From: Sphaerolaimus hirsutus
Taxonomy: Eukaryota > Nematoda > Chromadorea > Monhysterida > Sphaerolaimidae
NCBI GenBank assembly: GCA_964036195.1
Contig: OZ038453.1
Span: forward strand, 21,166,352-21,230,351
Direction: 5' to 3'
Length of the DNA: 64,000 nucleotides
Positions 37,601-48,076 of the stretch are shown one piece after another. The stretch's first letter is position 1. Every line of letters begins with the position of its first letter. The notes under the pieces are model-generated. The model was not told where the DNA came from. It did not search any database and saw only the letters and a program-made list of their open reading frames with translations. A program made the translations under genes and the position numbers.

Positions 37601-37874
37601 TAACATTTTATCATCGAATCCTCGAATAACTCCCCCTAGAAAAGCTCCCATTCGAATAACTCCCCCTCGAATAACAGATGGAAATAAATCCTTGAAAAGT
37701 CAATTCCAATTGAAACGTTCATTTTAAAAACGGAGAAAAAACATCATTCTTTTTTTCAAATTTTGCAGGTATGACGAGGGTGATGATGAGACAAAAAGAA
37801 TGATCCGAAAAACTTGGCACGAAAATCAGAACAAGAAAAGTGCGCAGGAAAATCTGCTAGGCGCATTTCAGTAG
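31631..37874 (+). CDS. CACYBP: Calcyclin-binding protein / Siah-interacting protein
   Basis: Adaptor linking Siah E3 ligase to the Skp1 ubiquitin machinery, and binder of S100 proteins. Eight exons: 31631-31654, 32358-32471, 35599-35698, 36277-36373, 36585-36684, 36744-36844, 37392-37463, 37769-37874; 237 residues against 228 in human, with all phases matching. The N-terminal SIP helical hairpin (about 1-46) has DVAELRGLLVSVKRDR. The CS domain begins near residue 80 with AWDQSDKFVKIYL and includes the strand pattern around VKFDVTE and YEFIIKGFFDPI. The SGS region has DPNAGLMGMMKQMYDEGDDE and RMIRKTWHEN, family signatures. Intron 2 is over 3 kb and filled by nested transposons. The last exons are compact, apart from a C-rich repeat with a hAT-like end ahead of exon 7. 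Confidence 0.96.
31722..31980. mobile_element. CCTGTAAAATGTCA foldback MITE
   Basis: CTCCCAGACCCTGTAAAGTG to TTACAAGGTCTGGGAG, in CACYBP intron 1. The right arm has three direct CATGACATTTTACAGGG units. Confidence 0.8.
33177..33507. mobile_element. TAGTTGAC-family MITE interrupted by a small hAT
   Basis: Left end eroded (GATGTCAACTGAATTCGTG); right end GATGTCAACTAGCGTGTGTG. Carries the 120-bp element at 33270-33389. Confidence 0.7.
33270..33389. mobile_element. Miniature hAT-type element with GGCGCC motifs
   Basis: TAGTGATGTAAAAAGCGCC to GGCGCTTTTACATCACTA: the same termini as the 925-bp GGCACC element at 3527. The flanking TSD matches at seven of eight bases (CTCATGAC / GTCATGAC). Confidence 0.8.
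33811..33972. mobile_element. Hairpin MITE, GTTGACATCGACACC subfamily
   Basis: About 160-bp near-perfect palindrome from GGCCCACACACACTAG to TCAACTAGCGTGCGGACC. Confidence 0.85.
34522..35409. mobile_element. hAT-type MITE, TAGGGATGG family, with nested hairpin
   Basis: TAGGGATGGCCAAAAAACG to GGCCATCCCTA, exact TSD TGCCCATA (34514-34521, 35410-35417). Core homologous to 14472-15118. A CTAGTTTTCACCGTGAC hairpin (about 34920-35165) is inserted in it. Confidence 0.9.
35753..36118. mobile_element. TACCGTATTTCTTCT MITE
   Basis: TTACCGTTTTTCTTCTAATAG to CTATTAGAAGAAATACGGT, with repeated AATAGAACGGCA units. In CACYBP intron 3. A partial relative lies at 39885-40000. Confidence 0.75.
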
Positions 37875-39444
37875 ATTTTGATATTTATTAAATTTGTTGG
37901 ATATTTTTGTTATTTTTGTCAATCTGTTCGGTTTTGTGCTTTTCTTTTTCTGCTGTATTTTTCGAGAGACGATATTCTGTGAATCGTTGATTGGTCTGAT
38001 GGTAAAATAATACATATGGTAAATTCATACCGCAAAATGTCGATGCAAAACCTGTAATCTGGTGCCAGTTATCTGGTTACAGGTAGCCCTGTAAAGTGCA
38101 AAGTCAAGTGCCGAATCTCAGGTAAAGTATCATACAAATTGGTTATTGTCATGCAAAGTGTCAGGCAAAGTATTAATTGTCATGCAAATTTCAGAAATAA
38201 GATCTCTTTTATTTTGTGGAGTCTGTTAACTACACTGACTCGTTCTAACGCAACTTCTCGATACTTTGTTTTACAAGATCATCATTTAACCGAAACTCCA
38301 TGGAACAAAAATGGGGTTTTAAGACTTGCTGGGAGCTGCTTAGGGGGTTTCTAATCGTCATTTTACGGTGCTGGTACAGTTTTACATAAAAAATAAATAT
38401 TGGACAGCTTTAATGTCTGATTAACGTTGATTTCCCACCTCTTCAATTCTGCTCAAGTGTCAATACCTTAATAATTAATATTCTGTAAAAGTCCTCCCTT
38501 GCAGTTTTACCATTGACATAATAAACGTATGTTTTGATTGTCGCAAACAATTTATAAAAATGAAATAGTGGTGTTATTCTCTGTAAAATGACATGTCAAA
38601 AGTCGTGTAAAATTGCCGAGTTGTCATTTTACAGTGCTTTTACATTTGACACATTGACTGACATTTTACATTTCACAGGGTATGCGTGTTGCACATGGAT
38701 GGGCTCCATCCCTGACTTTACTTTTACCGTGACATCCTGTCTGCTTTATTTACGCGTTTCCTCTAGAGAAACCTCTAATGAAAACTTGGCAGCCGGCCAA
38801 AAATTTCGAAATCGCTATAAATTTAAACAAGGTATATAATTATGTACATAGACAAAAACCGGTGATTATGACGATGAAACGTGCCAAAATTGAGCAAGTT
38901 TCACTGATTTTGAGAAAAAATTTGGGGTTGGGGTGGGGGAATACGCAACTGGTGACTTGGTCGTGGGCCAACTTTTTTTAAATGACCTGCGTGGCTCGGG
39001 GACCTGTGTGAAGTTGGCTTTTGTCCAAGTTTGTATTTGGATACCTTTAAGTATTGTAGAACGAAAGCAAAAGACATGATTTCTGTCAGAGTGACCGATT
39101 ATGGCCGTGGTATGCGATAAAACAACCGGAAATGGTCGCTAATGTGGGCCAACACATTATGGCGCTGCGCCGGTTCGCGGTCATTAACGGCGGTATACGA
39201 ACCGGTGTATCCTGAATTAGTTTTGGACGGATGCCAACTTCACATAAGGTCCTTCGCCGTGACCCGTTTCCTTTTCTCGTTTCCTCTCCGCAAAATGCGG
39301 CCAATCTATGCAAATTCCGCGTGGCCCTATGCAAGATGCGGAAGCCCGTAAAAAAGAAAAATCCGAAGTCGCTCGACGCCGGAAGTCAAACATCGCATTT
39401 TTCACTTCAAAATGATCATCTCCCATCACTTTTCAGACCGTTCA
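37875..39444. other. CACYBP-YTHDF intergenic interval
   Basis: Holds a degraded CCTGTAAAATGTCA-type repeat (about 38060-38690) and a stretch at 38996-39150 that recurs downstream of SLU7 (55570-55720). The YTHDF promoter and 5' leader should be here. Confidence 0.55.
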
Positions 39445-42400
39445 ATGTCCTCCATCTCAGAGCAATGGAAGGGACCCCCGGGGGTGCCTCCGAGCGCCCC
39501 CCAAAACGCCCAGAACATTCTACAGCAGCAAAATAATCAATCGCAAAATTCGGCGGGTCAAAATCAATTCCAAAATGCCGCTCATCAACACCCGCTCTAT
39601 CAATATTCCACTCCGAATTTCTCTACTTTATACCAGCCTTCCAGCGGGCAGTTTGAATGGGGCTACTACCATAATCACCCGAATAATGGACCGAGTTATT
39701 TCGCGCCTTCTGCGGGCGGAGATATTTCCGGGGTGTTTTCCAGTCAATTCGCCAGGCCGCCCCCTCATCACGCTACAGGTTTTGTTGGGCTAGAATCCCT
39801 TCGGGCTGGTTTTGGTATTGTTGGCTCCGCCCACCTGGAAAGTTGACCAAAATTTGTTCTAAGTATCAGTAAAATATTACCGTATTTCTTGTAATAGAAC
39901 GGCGTACCTCCAATAGAATGGCAGGTTTTGGTGCGTTTTTTGCAGCTACAAAAACAATAGGACGGCAGGTAGAAATTACATTGGAAGACTGCCAAACCAC
40001 AAAAATATGAAAAATAAATACAGTGCATTCACAGGCACCTCCCCCCAATACGGCGGCATCCCCTACGGTGGTAACGCCTTCGATTACGCCCAACACTGGA
40101 CCCCCTCAGTTCTAATGAACGATTCCAGCGCAAACAATTCAGGCAGACATTTGCCCGCGCACCAGCAACAAGTGCACCCGGAAACTGACCTCAATTTGAG
40201 TAGACCCATGGCTAACATGGTGCTCGCGCCGCAGGTGTCAGATCCAATTTGGAGGTAAGGCGCGAGTAAAGTGTCCTACGGTGGGTAAGCGCTGAAATTG
40301 TAGAATCTGGGGTAGGAAAGTAGGGTTACCCCCCAAATTATATCTATCTGTCCCGGAGGCCGCTCATCTATCTATCCCTCGGAAAAATTTGGCTACTATC
40401 CCCTGAACTTCCCCCCCCCCTAATCGGCCAGCTATCTATCTGGGGCCAGATTTAATTCTCCCTACAGATTTGTAGGGCAGGGCGTACGCCCGATAGATTT
40501 TTTTAAGTTCAGCCGCATCGATGCACATGCACTGAGAGCAAGGCGGTTCGTAAAATACATCAAACAATCCCTTAAGGTCGCCGATAATGCAATATGACGT
40601 ATATCACATCGATTTTGGCCCGGAAATAACTATTTCGTCATTTCTTGGCCATCCGCCAATTCTTTCTTTTTTCGATTTTGTCGGGCGCATTACTCGCATA
40701 AGTCGCGCTTTTGTGTGGTCAGGTGGTCACTTTTTTAGTGTTCACTGTCTGCAACCGAAACCATGAGGGCAGCGACAAGAAAGAAATGCATGCACGAGCG
40801 TACAAAAGCGCGACTTATGCGAGTAATGCGCCCGACAAAATCGAAAAAAGAACGCGATGGCCGACTGCCAAGAAATGACAAAATCGTGATTTCCGTGCCA
40901 AAATCGAAGTGATATACGTCATATTGCAAAATCGGCGACCTTAAGGGATAGTTTCGTGTATTTTACAAACCGCCTTGCTCTCGGTGCATGTGCGTCGATG
41001 CGGTTGAACTTTAAAAAATCTACCTGGCGTACGCCCTACCCTACAAATCTGTAGGGCGTATTAAATCTGGCCCCTGGAGCGATTTTTGAGAGAGTTGACC
41101 CCCAATTTTGGTCAAATTCGCATTTTTCATACCTTTTTATAGATGTTGATCACTAGAATCAAAATCACTTATTCATGTACCTTGTTGCCTATTTTCAGCT
41201 ATTTTCACCTGTTTTTGAGCGACCCCCCCCCCTTATCTGGTTTCTACACCTAGAAAAAGCGTATAAATTGAACCACGGCAACCCCCCATCCCCCCCCCTA
41301 AATTTTTCATTTCTTATCTATCCAACCCTGAGGATCAAAATCTGGACTACCCTGTGTACAATTTCAACACTCACTCGCGTATCAGGCGCCTTACTAACAC
41401 CTTACCTTCAAATCGGATTCGGCCCCAGGCTTATCACGGCTATTCCGCTGGAATGAACGGCCAAATGCAGTGCGTTCAGGCGAACTTAAATTCGCACTTG
41501 GAACTGAGCCAACAGCAGGTTCAAGCGCCAAAAATTGGCGCTACTGTTGGAGGAAATGGCGTGGCGCAAGTTTATCCTACGAGTCAGCAGCTGGTGAATA
41601 AACCTTTGAGTTGGGCAGATAAAGTTAAACAGGCGCCCAAGGACTGTACGCCTCCTTGCAGGAAGGGAAAGGTATTTGGGGGCGGAGTTTAAACGGGGTT
41701 TTGAGTATTTGTACTTTACCACGAGTTTGAAAAACTGTTCACGGTGCGGTTGTTTCTGCGATTTATGTTTCATTTCCGCACACTAAAATGCTAAAAATGC
41801 GCTTTCAACAATATTCGCAACTTCAGATTAAAGAGCTCGATCCCCGTCCTGTAACACAGGGGTCTCCAAGATTTTGGCCTTCGCAGGGGTTGGAGAGATA
41901 GCAAATCGCTCCTCCGGAGGGATAGATAGCTGAAAAATTTTCTGGGGGGAGGCCACGGGGGCAAAATATATAGGCTTACTGCATGTGCATAGAAGGCAGA
42001 AAGGGAAAAATCGCTCAAAACAGGTTAAAAGTAGCCAAAATAGGCTAAAAATAAATATATAAACATGTGTATACGCAAGCTACGCGATTTTGAAGGTGAA
42101 AAACTATAAAATGGTATGAAAATCAACGATTTTGAGCGAAAATTGTGGCAAATTGTTTCTCAAAAATCGCTCGATAGGTAGCTAGCTGACCGATTTGGGG
42201 GGGGGGCAGGGGGTAGTATTTTGCCTCCGGGATAGATAGATAGCTGGCGGATTTGGGGGTGGGGTAGCCCTCGCCTAGGAGACCCCTGCTGTTACATATC
42301 CACATATCAGCCTATTTCCAAATACCCCCCCCCCCCTCAGAGCATAGGGGGTTCCATCGTAGGAGGGGGTTCTACCCCGCCACCCCCATCGCACGGCCAA

Positions 42401-45400
42401 TCTCGTCCCAAATTGCCGCCACCCCCCGCGTCCATACCCGCCGATGCCCGACAAATCGAAATCGAGCCTAGAGACGCTAATTTTGGCGACTTGCCAGCTA
42501 ATATTAATGCGGCTGGCGCAGTGCCAAATTACGCGCACGCGATGATTCAACAGAATTGGGTTGGGCAGGATCAAAGTCTACTCAACGGCTGGGGTCATCG
42601 ATTGGATTTTGGGGATGATATAAGGATTGTTAATGGTTGGGTTGACGCTTTTTTGATGCGTGAACGAAAATGTTGTACAGAGAGCTAGGGTTCAAACGAT
42701 ATGACTTCTCGATATCGATATTCGATATTCGATATTTTTTTCTGAAACTCGATATTCGATATCGATACGATATGGAACCTCGATATCGATATTCGATATT
42801 AAAAAATGGTCGATATTCGATATTTTCGATATTCGATATTGCGATTTGCTTTTGGTATAGCAAGGCATATTTCAAGTGACATATTGTATTTTCATGTGGT
42901 TGCACGCATGGTTAATCATCTCTTTAGTTGAATGTGAATGGTACAAGTGATTTTAACAAGGTTTACATCACTCAAAAGTAGAACATGTAGAAAAAAAACA
43001 TGATGAATCAATGTGTATCAGACAAATAACAAGTGGTAGATATTACAGTTCATACTGATAACCTGATTGCTAAGGGCATGTTGCAAAAAATAGAATATCA
43101 GCATTTTCTGGCTTCAAATTTAGCACTCCAACAAAAACGACATTATAAGTACTGTACTTTTACTCATCTAATACAATTCTCAGATCAGATCAAGCACATC
43201 AGATCAATCATAAAAATCTCAAAATGAAAATGATAACTTTTTTAGGGACACAATATAGGTTCGATATATCGAAAAAATGGTCGATATTCGATATCGATAT
43301 TCGATATTTTTTCAAAATTTTCGATATCGATATTCGATATTAAAAAATGGTCGATATCCGATATTCGATATTCGATACGATATATCGTTTGAACCCTACA
43401 GAGAGCCCAATACTCGAACATTTTAGTGACTTTTTAAGCGCGCTAGGTTGAATTTTAGCAACGTTTTAAACTTAGTTGATGGGAATTAGCGAACACCCTA
43501 AATGACTGGCACTTGAATCATGATTCTACGTGATTTCGACTCCCGAAAACAAACAAAAAACAATCCCGAAAGGTCAATCCCGTTCAAAATACAGGGCAGT
43601 CGCACAAAATTTTCAACACCCTCAATATTTCCTCATTTCCACTCTCCCAGGCGGCCTACCTCAAACCAACATCCCTGGCGCCACGGTGGCGCCAAACACA
43701 GCGCCTGCACCAGTCCCAGCGCCAACCGCAGCGCCATTAGCCGCCAGCAGCACTCCATCCACCAGGAGCACGCCTGCATCCGGCGAAAATGGCGCCAGCG
43801 CCAGCGCGGCGCCAAAACGGACAGCGCCAGATGGCGCCAACGCCAATGCACTTCATCAGCGCCAGAGGACAAACCGGACTAACGCCAACAGGGGCGCCAA
43901 CGGGCGGAGCCAAGCGCCAGTCGCCATGGCGCCAGTAGAACCGGTCACGCCCAGGGCTTTATTGGAAACTCCCTCTAGTTTGGACCAGATAAAAGGGCAG
44001 GTTAATCCGACTGATTTGGACAGCGTGCCGATGAAAAACGCCAGATATTTTGTGATAAAGAGCTATTCAGAGGACGATGTTCACAGGAGTATTAAGTATG
44101 GTATTTGGTGCAGTACTGAGCATGGAAATAGGCGGTTGAATGAGGCTTTCAAGTGGGTTTTTGTATTTATCTTGTGATTAGGGTTTAAACGGGATCCCGA
44201 ATCCCGATAATATCCGGGATTTAGCGATTCCGACCCGAAAGCCCCGATGCCGATACCTAAATCTGAAAATCCATGTTCCCGATCCCGAATATTTTGAAAT
44301 CCCGATACTGGAAAAATTAGTGGGAATGATAAAATGTGACAAAATAACTTTTTGCGGTGATATATGTTGACGGGAACGTCCAGTGTGCTTTTATGCCAAT
44401 TCCCTGGCCTTCAAGTGTGTTTTTATACTTTTTTTGTGGAAAATTAGAGCAAAAACCCTCGATACCAGAACGTTTGTCAAAATCCCGAGACCCTAATCCC
44501 GATCCCGAAAACACATCAAAACCAACCCCAGCCCAATCACGACCGAAAACTCATAAAGAAACAATCCGGATCCCGCGACCTCAATCCCGATCCCGATAAT
44601 TCAGATGACCAATCCCGATCAGGGTTGGCAAGAACTCTGGAAAAAAATAAAAATGAATAAAATTAAAATAAAATACAATTTTAATAATAAAGAATTTTGC
44701 TAAAACCAACCCTGGCCGCTAAACTAAAAAAAAATTTAATTAAAATAAAGTGAAAATTGAAGAATAAATTAAAATAAGATGAAATGAAATAAAATTAAAA
44801 TTAAATATTTTTTTTATACACTTTTTCTTAAAAGAATTTTACTAAAACCAACCCTGATCAGCCTTTTTGGCAACCCCCAAACAATACCCTCCCCCAGGCA
44901 ACAAACAACTTTGAGCGCTCCAGTTTACTTATTTTTCTCCGTCAACTCATCCGGTTATTTTTGCGGCATGGCTCAAATGACAAGCGAAGTAGACTGCACA
45001 AAACAGGCTACAGTGTGGGGCAGTTCCAAATGGAAGGGCATTTTTCATGTTGGTTGCTTTTTGCGAGTTGCTTTTTGGTTGTTTTTTTATACTTATTTTT
45101 GGTTGTAGTGCTTTGGTGTTGGAAAAATGCAAGATGGCGAAAAGTTTACGAGATGCTGTCTGACAGTGTCAGGATTTCGGAGAAAATCTACAATTTCCAG
45201 TCAAATAGTGTCTAGAGGGACACTCTCCCTTTTAGACGACATTTCATAAGATGTGTGATGGGCCCTAGATCACAATTCTTCGAAAGCCAAAGTTCACAAA
45301 GTATGGGACATTTTTTGCCCGTTAATTGATTTTCCGTATCCCCTTGAATTACCCCCTTCAAAAATTTGCTGTCAAAATAATAAACCCCGTTGGGTTATTT

Positions 45401-46982
45401 CGAGGAAATACGGTAGACAGTCACTACCTACATGCTTTACAGTTGTTTTTCGGTTTCAGCTTGTCAATTTTTCAATTTATTTATTCACAGGTGAAATGGT
45501 TCTTTGTCAAAGATGTGCCCAATTCCAATTTGAGGCACATTCGTTTGGAAAACAACGAAAACAAGCCGGTCACAAATTCCAGAGACACTCAAGAAATTCC
45601 CAGCGATAAGGGGAAGCAAGTTTTGAGAGTTATGTACCAGTTCAAGCACACCACTAGTTTGTTTGACGATTATACGCATTATGAAAAGAAACAAATGCAA
45701 GAGGATGCTAAAAAGGTTCGGGTTTTTTTGCTTTTTGTCTTTGTAAATTTTGTGTTTATAAAAATTCTATAAGAAACTGTTATGATATTAATTTTTGTTC
45801 TTTTGGTGACGGTTTCAGACCCTGTAAAATGTCGTGTGTAGGGATGGACAAAAATGTCTTTTTTAACGACACTCTTTTTTAAGACATTTTTTAAAGACTG
45901 TCTTTTTTAAAAAGCTCCCAATTATTGTTGAGACAACATATACAGGTATATTAAACAAGTACCAGTACTTTGTAATGTTAAATATAGCCATAGAATGGCT
46001 GTGGAGCAATGGGATAGCATCATAAGTGGTGATTTCTGTCAAAAATATCCATTTTTATGTCGACCCATTATGCATATCGCATTTTGTCGAATGTTTGCGA
46101 CTCAAGTGAAGTTTGGCATGAAATAGTGCTTAAATAAGGTTGTAAGAGAAGGCTAATACAGTGTGAGTGATGTTTCACACTGTAAAAGTATGTGGGGGCA
46201 CATTGCCTGGATATTATATACTACACAAACATATCACAGTTCATTATCATGCAATAGCATGAACAAATGGAAGATTTTTCACTAAAAATGCTTCAAAGAC
46301 CAATGAAAACAACCGCCAATGGTGATGTGCATGTGAAATTGCGCGCTTGTGCGCAAACATTGCAAAATACACAGTGCATAAGTACTAAAAATTTTGACTG
46401 ATGTTTTTTTTAAAGACGGTTTTAATGTCTCTGTCTTCTTTTTTAAAGACATTTTTCAAAAAAGGACGGTTAAAAAAGACATTGGCCATCCCTAGTCGTG
46501 TGTCAGGTAAAAGTATGTATCCAAATCTTTCTCTATTATTTTGATACAAAAACGTAGATTTGGATACGCAGGACTCTTTACAGGTTTTTTTACGTGACAT
46601 GACATTTTACGCTCTGTTTTACATGACCCCATTGCCCCCTGACTTCGCTGACCGAATACGAGACTAAATTCAGTGTATTCTGGGGGCAGTCCCAGACCCT
46701 GTAAAATGTCAAATGTCATGCAAACTGTCTAAAGTCATGTAAAATGCCCGGCAAAATGGCAAACGGCAAAATGTTCAGGTAAAAGTCATGTAAGATGTAA
46801 AATGCCCTGCAAAACACGTTTGCTATTTTCCATGGCATTATACCCGACTTTATACACTTTGCATGGCATTTACAGGGAATTTTACAGGGTATGGGACTGG
46901 CACTAGGCGATAATATCACTTATAAACCTCACTTTTTCATGATTTTCAGGCAAAAGGGGGATCTGCTCGCGTGCGCCAGTGA
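39445..46982 (+). CDS. YTHDF: YTH-domain m6A reader, YTHDF class
   Basis: Cytoplasmic reader of N6-methyladenosine in mRNA. Exons: 39445-39778, 40035-40254, about 41386-41671, 42341 to 42635 or 42659, 43651-44152, 44898-45048, 45491-45715, 46950-46982; roughly 681-689 residues. The N-terminal two thirds is low complexity, rich in Q, N, P and Y, as in YTHDF proteins. A SWADKVKQ motif parallels the W-A-x-I-A segment of vertebrate members. The C-terminal YTH domain is nearly canonical: [18 protein letters not shown], then IWCSTEHGN, the VW-x4-KWKG pair and WFFVKDVPN. The three Trp that form the m6A cage (IWCS, VW, KWKG) are all present. The protein ends [12 protein letters not shown], shorter than the basic tail of human YTHDFs. 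The third exon start and the fourth exon end are the least certain. A TCGATA-type hAT MITE lies in intron 4 and a foldback in intron 2. Confidence 0.93.
40446..41076. mobile_element. Foldback element with about 295-bp arms
   Basis: Begins GGGGCCAGATTTAAT and ends ATTAAATCTGGCCCC. The arms match for almost their whole length (shared CCTTAAGGTCGCCGAT, GACGTATATCAC, GGGCGCATTACTCGCATAAG), with scattered substitutions. The loop is only some tens of bases near 40740. In YTHDF intron 2, inside a GATAGATA repeat. Confidence 0.9.
41860..42294. mobile_element. GATAGATA-family element with CAGGGGTCTCC ends
   Basis: Left CAGGGGTCTCCAAGATTTTG, right TAGGAGACCCCTG. Internal GGGATAGATAGATAGCTG and TGAGCGAAAAT motifs. 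This best-bounded copy defines the family seen as fragments elsewhere. Confidence 0.75.
42686..43398. mobile_element. hAT-type MITE with TCGATA arrays, copy 2
   Basis: TAGGGTTCAAACGATATGA to CGTTTGAACCCTA with exact TSD CAGAGAGC (42678-42685, 43399-43406). Near-identical core to 25392-26151. Lies in YTHDF intron 4, just after the exon. Confidence 0.93.
44177..44630. mobile_element. Degenerate ATCCCG-family hAT MITE
   Basis: TAGGGTTTAAACGGGATCCC at the left, starting about 25 bp after a YTH exon donor. ATCCCGATCCCG repeats are scattered to 44630. No right terminus recognised. Confidence 0.6.
45839..46494. mobile_element. hAT-type MITE, TAGGGATGG family
   Basis: TAGGGATGGACAAAAATG to GGCCATCCCTA, exact TSD GTCGTGTG (45831-45838, 46495-46502). 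Inserted into a CCTGTAAAATGTCA foldback repeat in the last YTHDF intron. Confidence 0.9.
46686..46915. mobile_element. CCTGTAAAATGTCA foldback MITE
   Basis: AGTCCCAGACCCTGTAAAATG to TTTACAGGGTATGGGACTGG; ends 34 bp before the last YTHDF exon. Confidence 0.75.
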
Positions 46983-47425
46983 TTGATTGAATTTGGCAAA
47001 TTTGATAAACGAATACTTTCTTGATGGGTGGATTTTGATAGGCTTCGATTGTGAAATTAGTTGTTTATTGTGAAATCTGGAATATGTTTTCGGGATCGGG
47101 CCTGTGGCAATTCCGACATTTTTTCCCGATCGGGATCGAGATCCCGCGTGAACCTTAATTCAAATTAGATTTTAAAAATTCACATCGATCGTTTTTTTCT
47201 CCGAAATTTAGTGTTCATCTGGTCCGAATGATTTTCTTGAATTTCAATTCAAGACTTTTCATAAATTTGTCAGTAACAACTACCATTATTCATGCTTGTG
47301 TGTGTGTCAACTTTCGTTCCAGGAGTTTAGTCGATTTTGAACATTTTTGTGTCGCGTTATTAGTAGGGACGGTACCTGATTTTTTCAACTGATTTAAAAA
47401 AAACAGTATTCTACCGTATTTTCGG

Positions 47426-47460
<35 letters not shown>

Positions 47461-48076
47461 CCGGTGAAAATTGGTGTAGATGCCGTAAGTTGTCAATTTT
47501 GCGTTGAAGATAGGTAAAAGAAAAACCTAGAAAATGGGGGGGGGCATTTTCCCCAAGACTGGCTAAACTCCTGTTTTGTGCTATATTTCAATACGGAATC
47601 CAAATTGATCTTTGTGCGTGTGTTTGTCTTTTTATTATTTTTACCGTATTTCCGTTCGTGTCCATTTATACAGAAGATTTTCGTTCTTGATTTTAGCGGT
47701 GTATTTGCATTGTATTTATATTCCAAGTTTTTACGCTTTTTTCTACCTTCACGCAAAAATGTGTGTAAAATATTTTTTGTCTGTTTTCGTTTTTTCTCTA
47801 CTTTTTTGAGTGTTTGTTTACGTTCAGAGGATTAGGTACTTTATTAGGATTGAGCTATTTGTGATGTTGATTCATATGAGTGGATCCAATGAACAATTAA
47901 AATCATCTAGGTATATTCATTTGATGATAAATAAATGGATAAATATTTGGTTTTCTACCCATTAAAGCCTGCACGCTTTGATTATTTTTTGAAATCATTT
48001 TGTCAGCGAGTAGAATTTAAGTTTCATTCCAAAAAGTCCCACTTTCAGCTCGATTAACGTCAAAAGCTTCACCAAA
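46983..48076. other. YTHDF-SLU7 intergenic interval
   Basis: Contains an ATCCCG-family fragment (47090-47160), an AT dinucleotide run (about 47429-47458) and the SLU7 5' leader. No coding exon seen. Confidence 0.6.

Noticed and set aside
47429-47458. AT dinucleotide run as a regulatory site
   Set aside because: Simple microsatellite with no supporting context.
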